A DNA stretch of 64,000 bases, from contig NC_081553.1 of the NCBI RefSeq assembly GCF_963082655.1, positions 61,618,311 through 61,682,310 on the forward strand, given 5' to 3'. A program made the translations under genes and the position numbers. The DNA is from Stomoxys calcitrans (Eukaryota; Arthropoda; Insecta; Diptera; Muscidae). The notes under the pieces were generated by a model, which ran no database searches, was not told the DNA's origin, and worked only from the letters and a program-made list of their open reading frames with translations. The number at the start of each line of letters is the position of its first letter. Positions within the stretch are counted from its first letter, which is position 1. This document shows positions 50,791-62,594 of this stretch, piece after piece.

Positions 50791-52836
50791 TCTTCTTATA
50801 TATAAAAATACATTTGTATTTGTTTGTAGATTTGTTTGTTTGTATGTTTGTGTGTTCCTTATAGACTCCGAAACGGCTGAACCGATTTTCTTGAAATTTT
50901 CACAGATGGTGCATAATGATCCCGTGGTGAAAATAGGGACCCTCCCCCTTACCCTAATTTTCAGAAACGCCAGATCTCGGAGATGGGTGGTGCAATTTAA
51001 GCGAAATTTTGTTTGCTCTCATATAGTACCCTAAAAATAAAATTTTGGTATCCAAATTTAGGATGGCGTACCTAAGGGGGTCGCCCCACCCAAAAACCTA
51101 CCAAACATACATATAGACCAATCACGACAATATGGGACTCAAATGAAAGGTATTTAGGATAAGAAAACTTATCTGATGTCCAATTGTCGGACCAAGTGTT
51201 AGGGGGCCACCCAACCCACAAAACACCCCTAAATCAAACATATTTACCGACCATGGCAATATGGGACTCAAATGAAAGGTATTTGCGAGTAGAATACGAA
51301 TCTGATATCCAAATGTGGGACCACGTTTCTGGGGGTCCACCCCTTCCTCAAAACACCCCCCAAACAGGACTTATTTACTGACCATGGGAATATGGGGCTT
51401 AAATAAAAGGTATTTAAGTGTAGAATTCGAATCGGATATCCAAATATGGGACCAAGTTTTTGGGTGGCCGCCTCTCCCCAAAAACATCACCCAAAGGAGA
51501 CAAATTTACGACCATAGCAATATGGGTCTGAAATGAAAGGTCTTTGGGAGTAAGGTACGAATCTGATATCAATATTCGGGAAAAGTGTCTATGGGGCCAC
51601 CCACCCCCACATCACCATCCAAGCAGGAAGTATTTCCCGACTAATGCAATATGAGGCTCAAATAAGAGGGGTTTTAGAGTAGAACACTAATCCGATATAT
51701 ATTTTAAAGGCCAAATCACTGAGTGGCCACACATCCCCCAAGACGGCCATGTTTGCCGACTATGGAAATATGGGGCTTAAATTAAAGGTATTTGGGGTCA
51801 ACTGTCCAGGGGACGTCCCACCACCATAACAACCCCCCATTGGACGTATTTGCTCACCAAGACAAGTTGGATCTTAAAGAGAGTGGAACTATAACTATAT
51901 TTGCTGACTTTTGCAATAAGGAGTTTAAATGAGATTAGTAAACGAATTTGATATCCAATTTTGAGGCCAATTGCAATATTGGGTTCAAATAGTATAGTTA
52001 TATGGGAATAGAGCACGTTGCTGATATATTTTCCGGGCTTAGTGTTTGGGGGACCGACCACCCCAATCCCCAAAACACCCCAAATCGGGCATATTTACCC
52101 ACCATGTCAATGTGGGGCTTAAATGAAAGGTTTCTGAACCAATTTTCTGGAGGTGTACCCCTTTCCGAAAATACCCCACAAACAGCAATTTTTTGCTGAC
52201 CATCGCAATATGGGGCTCAAATAAAGGTATTTGAGAGTAGAATACGAATTTGATATCCAAATGTAGGACCATGTATTAAGGGCATCACCTCTTCTTCAAC
52301 TCACCCCCCAAAGGGTAAAAATTTTTCGTCCATGCCAATATGTGACTCAAATGAAAGGTATTTGAGATTAGAAAACGAATTTGATAACCTATTTTGGGGT
52401 CATGTGTTTGGGGGACGCCTCATCGTGTAAACTCCCCTAAACCAATGGCAATATGGGGTTTAAATAAATGGTATTTGAAAGAAGAGCACGATGCTGATAT
52501 TTTTTCAGGGCCAAGTATCTGGGGGACCACCTCTCCCCCGAAAACACCACTAAATCAGACGTCATGAGAATATCGAGCTGAAATGAAGTATTTTAAGAAT
52601 TGAGTACACCTTACATCGACATTTAAATTCGTAGATCAATAAAGATCCTATGGGATTCAGATAAAGGCACTTATATTGTTAAACTGTTAGTCAAGCGATA
52701 TACTATTTTTGTAGCATGGTATCACTAATATCACTAAAAGCATTTTAATTGTCGAAAATAAATATTCCAAGGAAAATTTTGTTCCATGTAAAGCAAAAGA
52801 AGGCGCAGCGGAGCGGGCCCCGGTCAGCTAGCTTTA
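50791..52836 (+). mobile_element. Helitron-like non-autonomous element with ~130-bp minisatellite
   Basis: The head reads TCTTATATATAAAAATACAT, then (GTTT)n and GACTCCGAAACGGCTGAACC. About a dozen units of ~100-135 bp follow, with ATATGGGACTCAAATGAAAG and CACCCC blocks. The end is GCGGAGCGGGCCCCGGTCAG then CTAG. A TC start and CTAG end fit Helitrons, but the flanks allow several boundaries. It contains no Rep/helicase coding region. Short open frames inside are unit by-products. Confidence 0.6.
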
Positions 52837-52867
52837 CATATATAGATAATGGCATAAAAAGTATAGC

Positions 52868-53225
52868 GCCTAACCAGATTGAGCTCAGGGTAGCAGTAAC
52901 GTGTCAAAAAAAAAAAAAACAATGCAGCAGGAGTCGATGAATTGCTGAAGAAACGCATGCACCACCTCGGCTATGAAATTTAGCTAGATGACGTATATCC
53001 GATGATTGGAACCTTAACATATTATGATCCATACACACGAAAGGAAACAGTATATGTCAACTAAAGGGGAACAAATCTCCGCCCATCGCATTCAATATAC
53101 TCTCAGGCGCACCGTGATAGTTTTAAATCTAAAGTCAACGAGGCAGTTGGACCTTATCAATGCGGCTTTAGACCTGGCAAAACTACCATACGCCAGATAT
53201 TTAGATTTGGAGAAATCCTAGTAGA
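52868..53225 (+). mobile_element. RTE-type reverse-transcriptase relic
   Basis: It matches the RTE copy at 23535-26770 in reverse: GAGCTCAGGGTAGCAGTAAC, GCAGCAGGAGTCGATGAATT, TTTAAATCTAAAGTCAACGA and TGCGGCTTTAGACCTGGCAA. Frames are broken and a middle part is missing. Confidence 0.68.
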
Positions 53226-53924
53226 GACACAGAAGATTACCAAAGGTAAATCAAATTAGTCTTTGGAGAAAATATGAATGTCGTCAATATGAATTTGTGA
53301 ATAATCCAAAGTTTGCTCCTTTTAAACTTATTTCTTTTTATTTGTTCTTTTTAATATCGATTGTTAATCTGTTTGAATTGTAGCAGACGGTATCCATTCA
53401 ATATCATTGAAATTAATTTAAACTTAAATATTTATTTTGATCTTTTGTCTTTCGTAAAAATAATTATGCCAAATACCGGTGGTGGATATTTTTGTTTGGA
53501 AAATAAATAAAAATACATAAATTAATCATATGACTAATTAGATCTTTAGCTTTTATTTAATGACTAAATATTAATTAAAATTGTCTTTTAGCATGAAATA
53601 TGAGCAAAGGAAACATATCTCAATATGTTTATAAAATTTTATTGAAGGTTATCACTTATTTATATCAGATAATTGGGTCAAATAACAAACCCAGAAGTTA
53701 TTTTTGGACAACCATTTCTTAATAATTTAAAGGTGGAACTCTTAATCACAAAATGAAAGTGTAACTCTCGTTCACTATATATATACGTTTATCGGGGTTT
53801 CCAATAAGGGCTTGAAAACTTTTTTTTAATAAAACGCAAATCTTTTGAGATACTTCCAAAACTATGTTATCGGCTTGAAAAAAATGTTTGAATGGAGCTC
53901 GACTTCGTTCATATTGCCACTGCG
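53226..53924. other. Nothing recognised
   Basis: AT-rich sequence without transposon ends or gene-like frames. Confidence 0.35.
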
Positions 53925-54185
53925 GGCACGTTCGCATCTATCTATACGTTGGACCCAACGGTCACTATTTCCCGTTCAATGTTGATTCCAAGTTCTTCCA
54001 ACGTCTTCGGATTGTTGGCATAGATCAATGACTTGTCGTAGCCCAAAGAAAATAGTCTGGGGCATTTCTTGAGATAGCACCCTCATTAATCTTATTCTTC
54101 AATAAATCGATTGTAATGTGTGCTGCAGTATCTTGTGCTACGTCCTGTTGAAACCACAGATCGTCCAGATCCAAATCTTCCTGTG
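53925..54185 (-). pseudogene. Tc1/mariner-type transposase fragment
   Basis: The minus strand reads DLDLDDLWFQQDVAQDTAAH, then ITIDLLKNKINEGAISRN, then PDYFLWATTSH and a stop. The QQD block has lost the usual GATCHT context and the segment before PDYFLW is shortened, so two catalytic regions sit too close. It is the same family as the element at 57314-58037. No ends are visible. Bases 54186-54556 have nothing recognised. Confidence 0.72.
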
Positions 54186-54556
54186 CAGTTCAAGTCCCTA
54201 TTGAAAAACCCTTTACTAATAAAACTCTGTTTCACATGTTCTATTGTGAAAAGTATTCAACTGTTTGAAATATTTGAGACTCGACAAATTTTGTCCAGAT
54301 GTTTTATTTTTGTGCAAAAGAATACAATATGTACATATAATTATTTGTAAACAATTTTGTACTTTCCATTTCATTTGCAATTCCAATTAAAATTACGGAT
54401 GTTTAACATTTTCAAAGGAAAAAATTATCGTATCTTAAAATGGTTCTTTAATGAATGTTATGAACAAATGTCAATAAAATTTATAAAAAGCTTTAAGATC
54501 AAAAAAATACATTGAGAAAAAAAGTTTAAATTTAGAAAAAAATAAAAAAAAAAATA

Positions 54557-54789
54557 TTGGGTTGCCCAAAAAGTAATTGCAGACTTTTCATATAGTCGGC
54601 GTTGACAAATTTTTTCACAGCTTGTTACTCTGTAATTGCATTCTTTCTTCTGTCAGTTATCAGCTGTTACTTTTAGCTTGCTTTAGAAAGTGTAAAAAAA
54701 GTATATTTGATTAAAGTTCATTCTAAGTTTGATTAAATATGCTATTACTTTCTTTTAAAAAATCCGCAATTACTTTTTGGGCAACCCAA
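54557..54789. mobile_element. 233-bp mariner-type MITE
   Basis: The termini TTGGGTTGCCCAAAAAGTAA and TTACTTTTTGGGCAACCCAA are flanked by TA (54555-54556 and 54790-54791). The interior is nearly identical to the copy at 1333-1567 (CAGTTATCAGCTGTTAC), showing a recent burst. Confidence 0.9.
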
Positions 54790-54814
54790 TATTACCTTTG
54801 TTTGCTATCACAGA

Positions 54815-55020
54815 AGGGATTTTTACGAAGAATCTTTCTCTTGAACACTGACACATTTGCTCTTGCTGGCATCCAAACTTCGGAGCCATACAAAAACACG
54901 AGTAGCATCAGTATCTTTTATGGTATAGTTTTTGTCTGTCGAAAGGTGGCGTTGCTTCCAAACATCTGCTTAATCTAAAGTAGCATCTATGAGCCAATAT
55001 TAGTCTTTGCACATGCAAAA
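54815..55020 (-). mobile_element. RTE C-terminal relic
   Basis: It matches 23910-24095 on the same strand (ACGAAGAATCTTTCTCTTGA, GGAGCCATACAAAAACACG, TCTGTCGAAAGGTGGC). It sits directly beside the MITE at 54557-54789. Confidence 0.65.
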
Positions 55021-55194
55021 ATAACTCATTAGCCATAAACGAAATTTTCGACAAGTAAACTTCTTTTGTCGCAAAATGGTATGACTTTATGATAAAAGTG
55101 GAAAAATGGTATGACTTTTGACAAATTACTGCTTGTTTTGCCCAAACTGTCACTTTTATTCATTTTATTATTATTATAGAACTTACTGATTTTA

Positions 55195-56402
55195 AAAATG
55201 TTTATACCTTACACCAACACTGTGATACAGGGTATTATAACTTTGTGCATTTGTTTGCAACGCATAGAAGGAGAAGGGCTACACCCATTGATAAGTATAC
55301 CGATTGGCTTCGAATCACTTCGTAGTTCGATTTAGCTATGTCCGTCTGTCAGTCCATGTATTTTTGTGATCAAGTTACAGGCCGCATTTATTGTCCGATT
55401 GTCATGATATTTTGCACAAGTCTCTTTCGCTAATAATTTTGAACGAAATCGGTTTAGATTTAGATATAGCTCCCATATATATCTTTCATCCGATTTTGCC
55501 TTTTAATGCGGTGGAAGCCACAATTTTGGTCTGATCTTTACAAAATTTGGCATTGGTCGGATCTTTACAAAATGTTGCACGAAGTATTTTCTTTGAAGTT
55601 TCAATACGACTGCAAAATTTTATAAAAATCGGTTCAAATTTAGATATAGCACCCATATATATCTTTTATCCGATATGGAGCTTTTAGGCTGTAGCGACCA
55701 CAATTTTGCTCGGATCTTTGCCAAATTTGGCACGGAGTGCTTTATTTGACGGCTTCATATGTGTGCAAAATTTCATAAATATCTGTTCAGATTTAGATAT
55801 ATATATATCTCCCATATATATCTTTCATCCGATTTGGACTTTAAAGGCTGTAGAAGGCACAATTTTGGACCAATTTCTACAAAAGCGTGGTTTGTTTTAT
55901 TTAAAGTCCCAATGCAAGTGAAAAATTTCATATAAATCGGTCTAGATTAAAACATAGCTCCCATATATATCTTTTGTCCGATATGGTCTTTTAAGGCTGT
56001 AGAAGCCACTCTTTTAGTCCAATCTTAACAATATGTAGTACGAGGTGTTTAATTTGACGTTTTAATATGTGTGAAAAACTTCATAAAATTCTGTTTAGAT
56101 TTAGATATCGGTATATCTTTCATGTTGATGATGTTCTATTTGACGTCCCAGTATGTATCATCAAAATTGGCACAGGTTTTGAAATAACTCCCATATAATC
56201 TTTTTTCCGCCATATCGGATGTAGAAATCCAAATTTTTTATCCTATCGTAGGAAAATCTTACTAGGTTCTATTTGATATTTCAGTAGATATCCAAATTAA
56301 AGCCTGACTAGATTTCGAGATAAGTTCTACATATAAAAAGTACTACGTACACCAGGTGATGTAGGTTATTATATAAGTCGGCTCCGCCCGACTTTTGCCT
56401 TC
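55195..56402 (+). repeat. Dispersed repeat family 2, full-looking copy
   Basis: From TTATACCTTACACCAACACT it continues through CTATGTCCGTCTGTCAGTCC, then five units of ~190 bp (TAGATATAGCTCCCATATAT; CCGATATGG.GCTTTTA.GC). It ends with AAGTCGGCTCCGCCCGACTT (56373-56392), a perfect-stem hairpin, then TTGCC. No genes. Confidence 0.7.
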
Positions 56403-57300
56403 GTTACTGGTTTTATTTTAGAAACCGAAAGTTATGAAACATTTGTTTTGATTTTAAAGTGCCTTGAATAACAATATAAAATAAATGAAAATTTCTTTTC
56501 TTTCTATTTTCAGGTGAGTTTTTCATACGGATATTGTGAATCTTATCGCTGTTAATAGTAGGTAAGCAATTTTTATTCTTAAGACAGTCTACGGGTTATT
56601 ATGCCATCCAATATGGAGGACCTTTGCCTCTCTGCAACGTCCCAATGCCCAAAAATAGATATTGGCCGAATTTTTTCACAAAAATACCCAAAATACGTAA
56701 TTTGGGGCGAATATGGTTTTCGGAATTTTTTAGTAAATTTACTGTGGAGGCTACAAATATTGTATAACTTTTAAATGAATAATCTGATATGAAAACTTTT
56801 CGCAGCAAAGTCATTTTAAATATTGGCACCAATCCAAATTGTGCATCAAAATGAAAATCGAACCACAAATGCCATCAGAAATCGTAAAATACGCAGCTAG
56901 TCTCTGTCGAAATTCCATAAAAAACCAAAAAGGAAAGGCAAAAGTCGGGCGGAGCCGACTTCATAATACCCTACACCTACCCAACTATTAAAAATTCGGG
57001 CAATATATATGTATATGAGAGCTATATCTAAATCTGTACCGACTATTAAACAGATTGTTTGAAAATTGTTGTTACTAAGGCCATATAGGTGCAAATCTGG
57101 CGATAAATATGCAAATATGCTATATCCAAATCTGAACCGATTTTGATGAAATCTTCCATACATGTTAAGATCAGTAACAGAACATTCCTTGGCAAGTTTG
57201 GTGCAGATAGGTTGAAAACTGTTGCTACTACGCCTATTTAAGTCCGGTGGTTACAAAAAAAATGCACTAAATTCTAAATAGAGTCCGGATTGAAATCGAT
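56403..57300 (-). repeat. Unrecognised stretch then inverted family-2 copy
   Basis: Bases 56403-56930 hold no recognised feature; the 89-residue minus frame there has no domain. From 56936 a family-2 copy begins in the opposite orientation with its hairpin end (AAAGTCGGGCGGAGCCGACT) and CCTACACCTACCCAAC. The two family-2 copies are thus in inverted arrangement about 530 bp apart. Confidence 0.55.
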
Positions 57301-57313
57301 ATTGTTCCATCTA

Positions 57314-58037
57314 AAGGGTGATTTTTTAAGAGCTTTAGGAAAGTTAAAAAATCACATACAATTCAGAAAATCGTATTAAATCTTTATTTGAATCGATATT
57401 ATGCTTCACACAATTTAATGTTTGAAGATTATTTCATGCAAATATTGACCGTGACTGCGCCTCAAATTGTCCATCCGCTTTGTCCAATTTTGGCATACTC
57501 ACGAAGAAATACTTCAATCTTGTCTTCTAAAGCGTCAATGGAAGCGGGCTTGTCTGTTTAGACATGAGCTTTCACATAGCCCCCACAATCGCACGATCTA
57601 GGCGACCAATTGACCAGTCCCGAACATGAAACAACGTGAAAGTCGGATATCATCACAGTTATGTTACGATTCGCATCATCTTTGAAGAAGTACAGTCCAA
57701 CGATGCCACCAGCCCATAAACCTTACCAAACTATGACTTTTTCTGGATGCATTGGTAGCTCTTGCAATGCTTCTGGCTGATCTTCATTTCAAAATCGACG
57801 ATTCTGCTTATTTTAGTACTCATTGAGCTAAAAATGTGGAAGAAGCGGGTAATGAACTTTCTTAACAGAGCAGGCATTTTGATAATAAAATTCAATAATT
57901 TGCAAGCGTTTTTCGTTTGTAAGACGATTCACGGTTAAATTATAGACCAAACTGAAGATGTTTGACATTGAAACAAAACGTGCGTGAGCCATTTAAACCA
58001 GTGTTTTCAAAAACATAATATCTAAAAAACAACCCTT
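57314..58037 (-). mobile_element. Internally deleted mariner-like element, 724 bp
   Basis: Left end AAGGGTGATTTTTTAAGAG and right end ...AAAAAACAACCCTT are imperfect inverted repeats with TA on both sides (57312-57313 and 58038-58039). The body encodes transposase scraps on the minus strand. The length is about half of a full element. Confidence 0.82.
57430..57990 (-). pseudogene. Mariner-like transposase remnant
   Basis: Minus-strand order: NRLTNEKRLQIIEFYYQNA (DNA-binding start), a deletion, EDQPEALQELPMHPEKVIVW, GLWAGGIVGLYFFKDDANRN, a deletion of the QQD region, then a SCDCGGYVKAHV-stop region and DKPASIDALEDKIEVFLREY. Stops and deletions remove catalytic residues. It is dead. Confidence 0.82.
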
Positions 58038-58039
58038 TA

Positions 58040-58447
58040 AGAATGGATTTGTGTTTGTTTGTGGGTTCGTAAATTTGTTTCTTCCGTATAGATTCAAAAA
58101 CGCCAATACCGATTTCTTTGAAAATGAACCGCAGATTATGGGGATTGGTCCGGTAGAAGCAATAGGCTATATCAATTTTTGATATCGCAAGAGGGGGCGG
58201 ACCCTTCCCCTTACCCAATAGTACCACCCAAAAAGAAAAGTGGACCGATCGGGACAATATGGGACTCAAATGACAGGTATTCGGGAGTAGAATACAAATT
58301 TTATATAAAAATTTGGGTCCAAGTACCTAGGGAGCTGCCCCGATTCCCATAACCTCTTCAAATAGGCATATTGGATGATAATATGGGACTCAACTGAAAG
58401 CTATTCGGGAGTACGCTATGAATATTGTCTGGAAGAAGCAATATTTT
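58040..58447 (+). mobile_element. Helitron-like element fragment
   Basis: It starts with GTGTTTGTTTGTGGGTTCGT, followed by CAAAAACGCCAATACCGATT and units with ATATGGGACTCAAATGACAG, as at 50791-52836. It is cut by two SINEs; a single unit (about 58632-58680, TAATATGGGACCCAGAAGAA) lies between them. Confidence 0.55.
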
Positions 58448-58632
58448 TACCCATGAACATTGCACTAAGGAACGGGGGCAAACTTCTCACATATCAATGA
58501 GTGCAGTCCGATTCAAGTTTTAGCTCAATGATAAGGGGCCTCCTTTTTATAGCCGAGTCCGAACGGCGTGCCGCAGTGCGACACGTTTTTGTAGAGAAGT
58601 TTTACATGGCATAGTACCTCGCAAAAGCTGGT
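58448..58632 (-). mobile_element. SINE, head-truncated copy
   Basis: It runs from the tail (CCCATGAACATTGCACTAAG) to the body (ACATGGCATAGTACCTCGCA), where it stops before the tRNA-like head. It lies inside the Helitron-like fragment. Confidence 0.75.
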
Positions 58633-58679
58633 AATATGGGACCCAGAAGAAAGGCATTTGGCAGTAGAGTACAAATTTT

Positions 58680-58965
58680 CCCAGGAACCGAGCAGGGCCA
58701 AACTTCACACATCAATGAGTGCTTTCCGATTTAAGTTGAGTTTATCAACGATAAGGGATTTTTTTATAGTCCAGCCCGAACGGCGTGCCACAGTGGGATA
58801 CCTCTTTGGGGAGAATTTTTTACATGACCATGCATGGCATGGTACCTCACAAATGTCGCCAACATTAAGAGGTGATAACCACCGCTTTAAATTTTGTCCC
58901 AAGTTCTCGCCAGGATTCGAACGCAGGCGTTCAGCGTCATAGGCGGACATAGGCTACAGTAGCAC
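58680..58965 (-). mobile_element. tRNA-headed SINE, diverged
   Basis: It has the tail (GGAACCGAGCAGGGCCAAAC), body, a small duplication (ACATGACCATGCATGGCATG), box B region GGATTCGAACG and a decayed head (GGCTACAGTAGC). It is adjacent to the copy at 58448 with one Helitron-like unit between. Confidence 0.78.
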
Positions 58966-59059
58966 GCATTGGATATTCACATTCAGGGCGAAGTGTCCCC
59001 GCCCTAAAACGATATTAGAGAGTTAAAGAAGGCGCAGCAGAGTATAATAGTATAATATA

Positions 59060-60817
59060 CACTAATACCCCGGTTTGCATCGGTTCGAATTGCGTCGTTT
59101 CAAAGTTGCGTCGTTCTAAAATTTTCTGTGACTTCGAAGTTGCGTCGAGTTTGTTTCGATTTGCGTCGTTAATATGAAGCTGTTTTTCGGCTGCAAAACA
59201 TAAACAGAAAAGGGGAAACTCCCATTTAAAGATTGCTATTTGATTGTCTAACATTTTTCGACTACGAAGTAGCGTCGTTTTTGTTTCAATTTGCGTCGTT
59301 AATGTCAAAGAGATTTTCGGGAAAAAACATAAACAGAAAAGGGGGATTTCCATTTTAGTGTGCTAGTTATTAGTTAAAGAGTCTCAAATTAAATTTGCAG
59401 AAGAGAAGTTAAAAAAACACAATTGTAATAATGAGCCAGAAAAGAGAGCAAATATTATTAGAGCAAAAAATGGATATTTTATAACGTTACAAATCGGGGG
59501 AAAAAGCTGTTAAGATTGGAAGAATCCTTGGACTTCCCCCAACTACAGTAAGATCAATAAAATTAAAAAATTAGCTGAATGTGCCTCATCATTGCAACAT
59601 AAACAAGTCATAAAAATGAGAAGTTCTTTAATGGAAAAAAATGCAGTCTCTTCTTAGCGTTTGGATAGAAGATCAAAAACAGCGGAGAATGCCATTAAAC
59701 CAAATGGAAATTCAGAAGAAAGCTTTGTCCTTATTCAACGACCTTAAAGAAAATTATCCACTATCAAGTGCGGAGATTTTTGAAGAGTTTGAAGCGAGAA
59801 GAGGTTGCTTTGATCGTTTCAAAAACCGTACAAATTTGCATAACATTGCATTAAAAGGCGAAGCTGCTAGTGCAGATAATGCAGCTGGAGACAAGTTCAA
59901 ACTTGAATTAAAAGCCATAATTGAAGAAGGTGGTTATTCAGCAAAACAAGTTTTTAACGCAGATGAGACAGGCCTTTTTTGGAAGCGGTTGCCAGGAAGA
60001 ACCTACATTTCTAAATCAGAAAAATCTTCCCCTGGATATAAAGTTAGGAGGAAATGCAGCGGATATGGAAGAAATTAATGATGTTCTGAGCATTTGTAAG
60101 GAACTCGCAGAAACAGCAAGAAATACTAATTTTGAAGGTATGGAAGAAGAAGACATAAGTGAACTTATTTTATACGACAAAGAGCTGGATAACGAAAGTT
60201 TGATATCAGCTGAGATGAACAATGCGCTTGACACACATGAAGTTGAACCAGAGATTAAAAACCTTACCACTGCTAAAATCTCTGAAGCGATGCAGTTGAT
60301 AACGCAAGCAATTGAAATTTTTAAAAAAAATGATCCAAACGAAGATCGAAGTTTAAAGGTGTCTAGAAATGTAACCGAAGCTATTAATTATTATAAAAAA
60401 ATTTATTTGAAAAAAAAAGCTTTGACAATCCAACAAACCTTAGATAATTTCATAAAAAAAACAACAAGTTTGCCAAATTAAACTGAGGAAGATTAAATCG
60501 ACGAATTTAATTTTATATGATGAATTCTTAATTTTTAATTTGTATATTACTTTTCCCGTTTTTATTGCCTGTGAACAATTATTTATTTTCGATTAATATC
60601 TTATGCTAATGTTAAGATTTTCTTATGAATATTCGTATATTAATTTAAATAAAAAAATAATTACCTTAAAATAAATTTTCTAGCTCAAACAAGGTTATGG
60701 AACCGATTCAATAAAAATCAATGTAAATGTATGGGTAAACGTGTTTCGGTTTGCGTCGTTTCGATTTGCGTCGCATTTCTCCGGTCCCTATTAGCGACGC
60801 AAACCGGGGTATTAGTG
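59060..60817 (+). mobile_element. Tigger/pogo-type DNA transposon, 1,758 bp
   Basis: The terminal inverted repeats share CACTAATACCCCGGTTTGC, with TA on both sides (59058-59059 and 60818-60819), as in pogo/Tigger elements. Both ends carry repeated TTGCGTCG blocks, as Tigger elements carry repeated subterminal motifs. A ~110-bp subterminal block is duplicated at the left (59146-59235 and 59258-59350). The interior encodes a decayed jerky/Tigger transposase. Confidence 0.92.
59431..60481 (+). pseudogene. Tigger/jerky-type transposase pseudogene
   Basis: ATG at 59431 opens a helix-turn-helix region (GEKAVKIGRILGLPPTTVRS), interrupted by TAA at 59482-59484. After frameshifts, 59641-60078 encodes the CENP-B-type second DNA-binding domain (WIEDQKQRRMPLNQMEIQKK) and the first DDE block (VFNADETGLFWKRLPGRTYI). 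The rest of the DDE core, with the second and third acidic residues, is deleted near 60040. From there a new frame to 60481 encodes an acidic C-terminus with QQTLDNFI (60431-60454), close to the PCNA-binding PIP box that pogo-type transposases carry. It cannot transpose itself. Confidence 0.9.
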
Positions 60818-62003
60818 TATTTCTCAACATTCGATTTTCATAGAAAATTAAGTCAACATTTTATTTTTTCTGAAAATTTGATAATGTTTCATAAATATAA
60901 AATGTTTTCGAAAAATTGAGGTTCATTTAATATCTCTAAAAATTGATTATTGTAGAAAATTTCTTAAAAAAATCATTTTTATTTAATGGAAAATTTGGTC
61001 AAAATTTAAAAGTTTGGAAAATTTTAGATATTACTTGATTTTTGGTTTTTTAATTTCATGAAGGAATTGAATATGACCCTTGTAGAAAAAAATAACAAAA
61101 TTAAATTTGTATAAATAATTAACAAATGTATGATGAATGTATGTGAGTAATGTCAAGTTAAGAAGCCCTCCCACAAATGTGTTATTCAAATATTTTCTTG
61201 GTTGACGTTTCTATTATTTTGATCGAACAATTGCTTTTTTTTCACCCTCTTTCGTTTATTGGATGCCTAAAATATTATCACATTTTATTTTTGAACATTT
61301 TGATCAAAAAAGTGTTGACCACAAGCACATTCTTTAATTCATTTACTTGTTATTATATCTATTGGACATGTATTGGGGGACATGTATCAAAGTTGAATTT
61401 CAATTCAAGAGATTGGTTGACAACATAAAATTTTCCACTATTGCCAAAACTTGCCATTGCTATTTTTTTTTTTTTTACTTTTGCATTTGAAAATAAAAAT
61501 ATTTCCATTATCATTTGTGATTGCGCATATTACGTACATAAAAAGTGTTTAGAAAAATTCCATCACTTTCCTGGAAATGTTTTTGTTGTGGGGGTGGGCG
61601 TTTCTTATCGCTTTTACCAAAAAAGATATAACAATGAGATAAGTTTTGATAGATTTTTTTTAAAAATAGTTCCTTGTGAAATACACAGATTTTTTGTTGT
61701 AGATACCTTCATAAATAGATGTTTATTTATCTGACCGAAATTTTAGCTTTGTTTTTGTATACAACAATATACATATGTTGTGCAAAAAATATCAAGAGTA
61801 GATAAATAGTGCTACACTTTACAACAACAACAAAAATAATTTTGTGTGCGAAATACAAAATTTGTATATATTGGGGGTATAAATAAGTTCTTCGCGATTG
61901 AAAACATCAGTGTCAGTATATTGTAACGCATTCTGGCAGGGACGTAGCCAGGATTTTTTTTTTTTTTTTGGGGGGAGGCACCCCACATTTTTTCAAAATC
62001 GAA
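60818..62003. other. AT-rich sequence with degenerate satellite-like units
   Basis: Bases 60830-61030 hold a few TTCATAGAAAATTAAGTCAA/TTTTCTGAAAATTTGAT units distantly like the 29-bp satellite. Bases 61031-62003 show no gene. GGGACGTAGCCAGGATTTTT near 61938 looks like a transposon end, but I cannot place its partner. Confidence 0.4.
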
Positions 62004-62594
62004 CATTTTTGTTTGTTTCTCTTTCGAGGCGAGCTCAATGATCAGGGAGGCAAATGGAAATGGAAAGCCAAAGATAGCAGCACATACCAACCACTACGGG
62101 AACCGTTTCGTCTTTGGTTAGAAGACTTTTCAACCATATTAGTTGTGATGGCTTCAAGCGCCGTGCGTTGGAATGTTGTATTTGAATCGTATTAATAGCG
62201 TAAAAGCATCTACGATACAATTACCAAATTAACCAAGTTCGACAACACTGTTTATTAGCTGTACTTTTCCCAATGCATGTATTTTTGTGTAATGACAGAC
62301 ATTCTGTCTGTGACAAATTACACTACATTGCGAAAAGTACAGCTAATAAGCAGGGTTGTCGAGCTTGGTTAATGTGGTAATTGTAGCGTAGATGCGTTTT
62401 CGCTATTAATACGATTCAAATACAACATACCAACGCACGGCCCTTGAAGCCATCACACCTAATATAGTTGAAAAGTTTTCTAACCAAAGACGAAAGGCGT
62501 CCCATAGTGGTTGGTGTGTGTTGCTGTCTTTGGCTTTCTTTTCCATTTGCATCTCCGATCATTGAGCTCGTCTCGAAAGAGAAACCAACAAAAA
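62004..62594. repeat. Long foldback (palindromic) element, ~590 bp
   Basis: The two halves are reverse complements about a centre near 62302 (GACAGACATTCTGTCTGTGA), with arms of roughly 290 bp and about 85-90% identity by eye. Arm text such as CGTCTTTGGTTAGAA and TGATGGCTTCAAG appears in both. No coding. It could be a foldback transposon or the inverted ends of a MITE. Confidence 0.9.
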
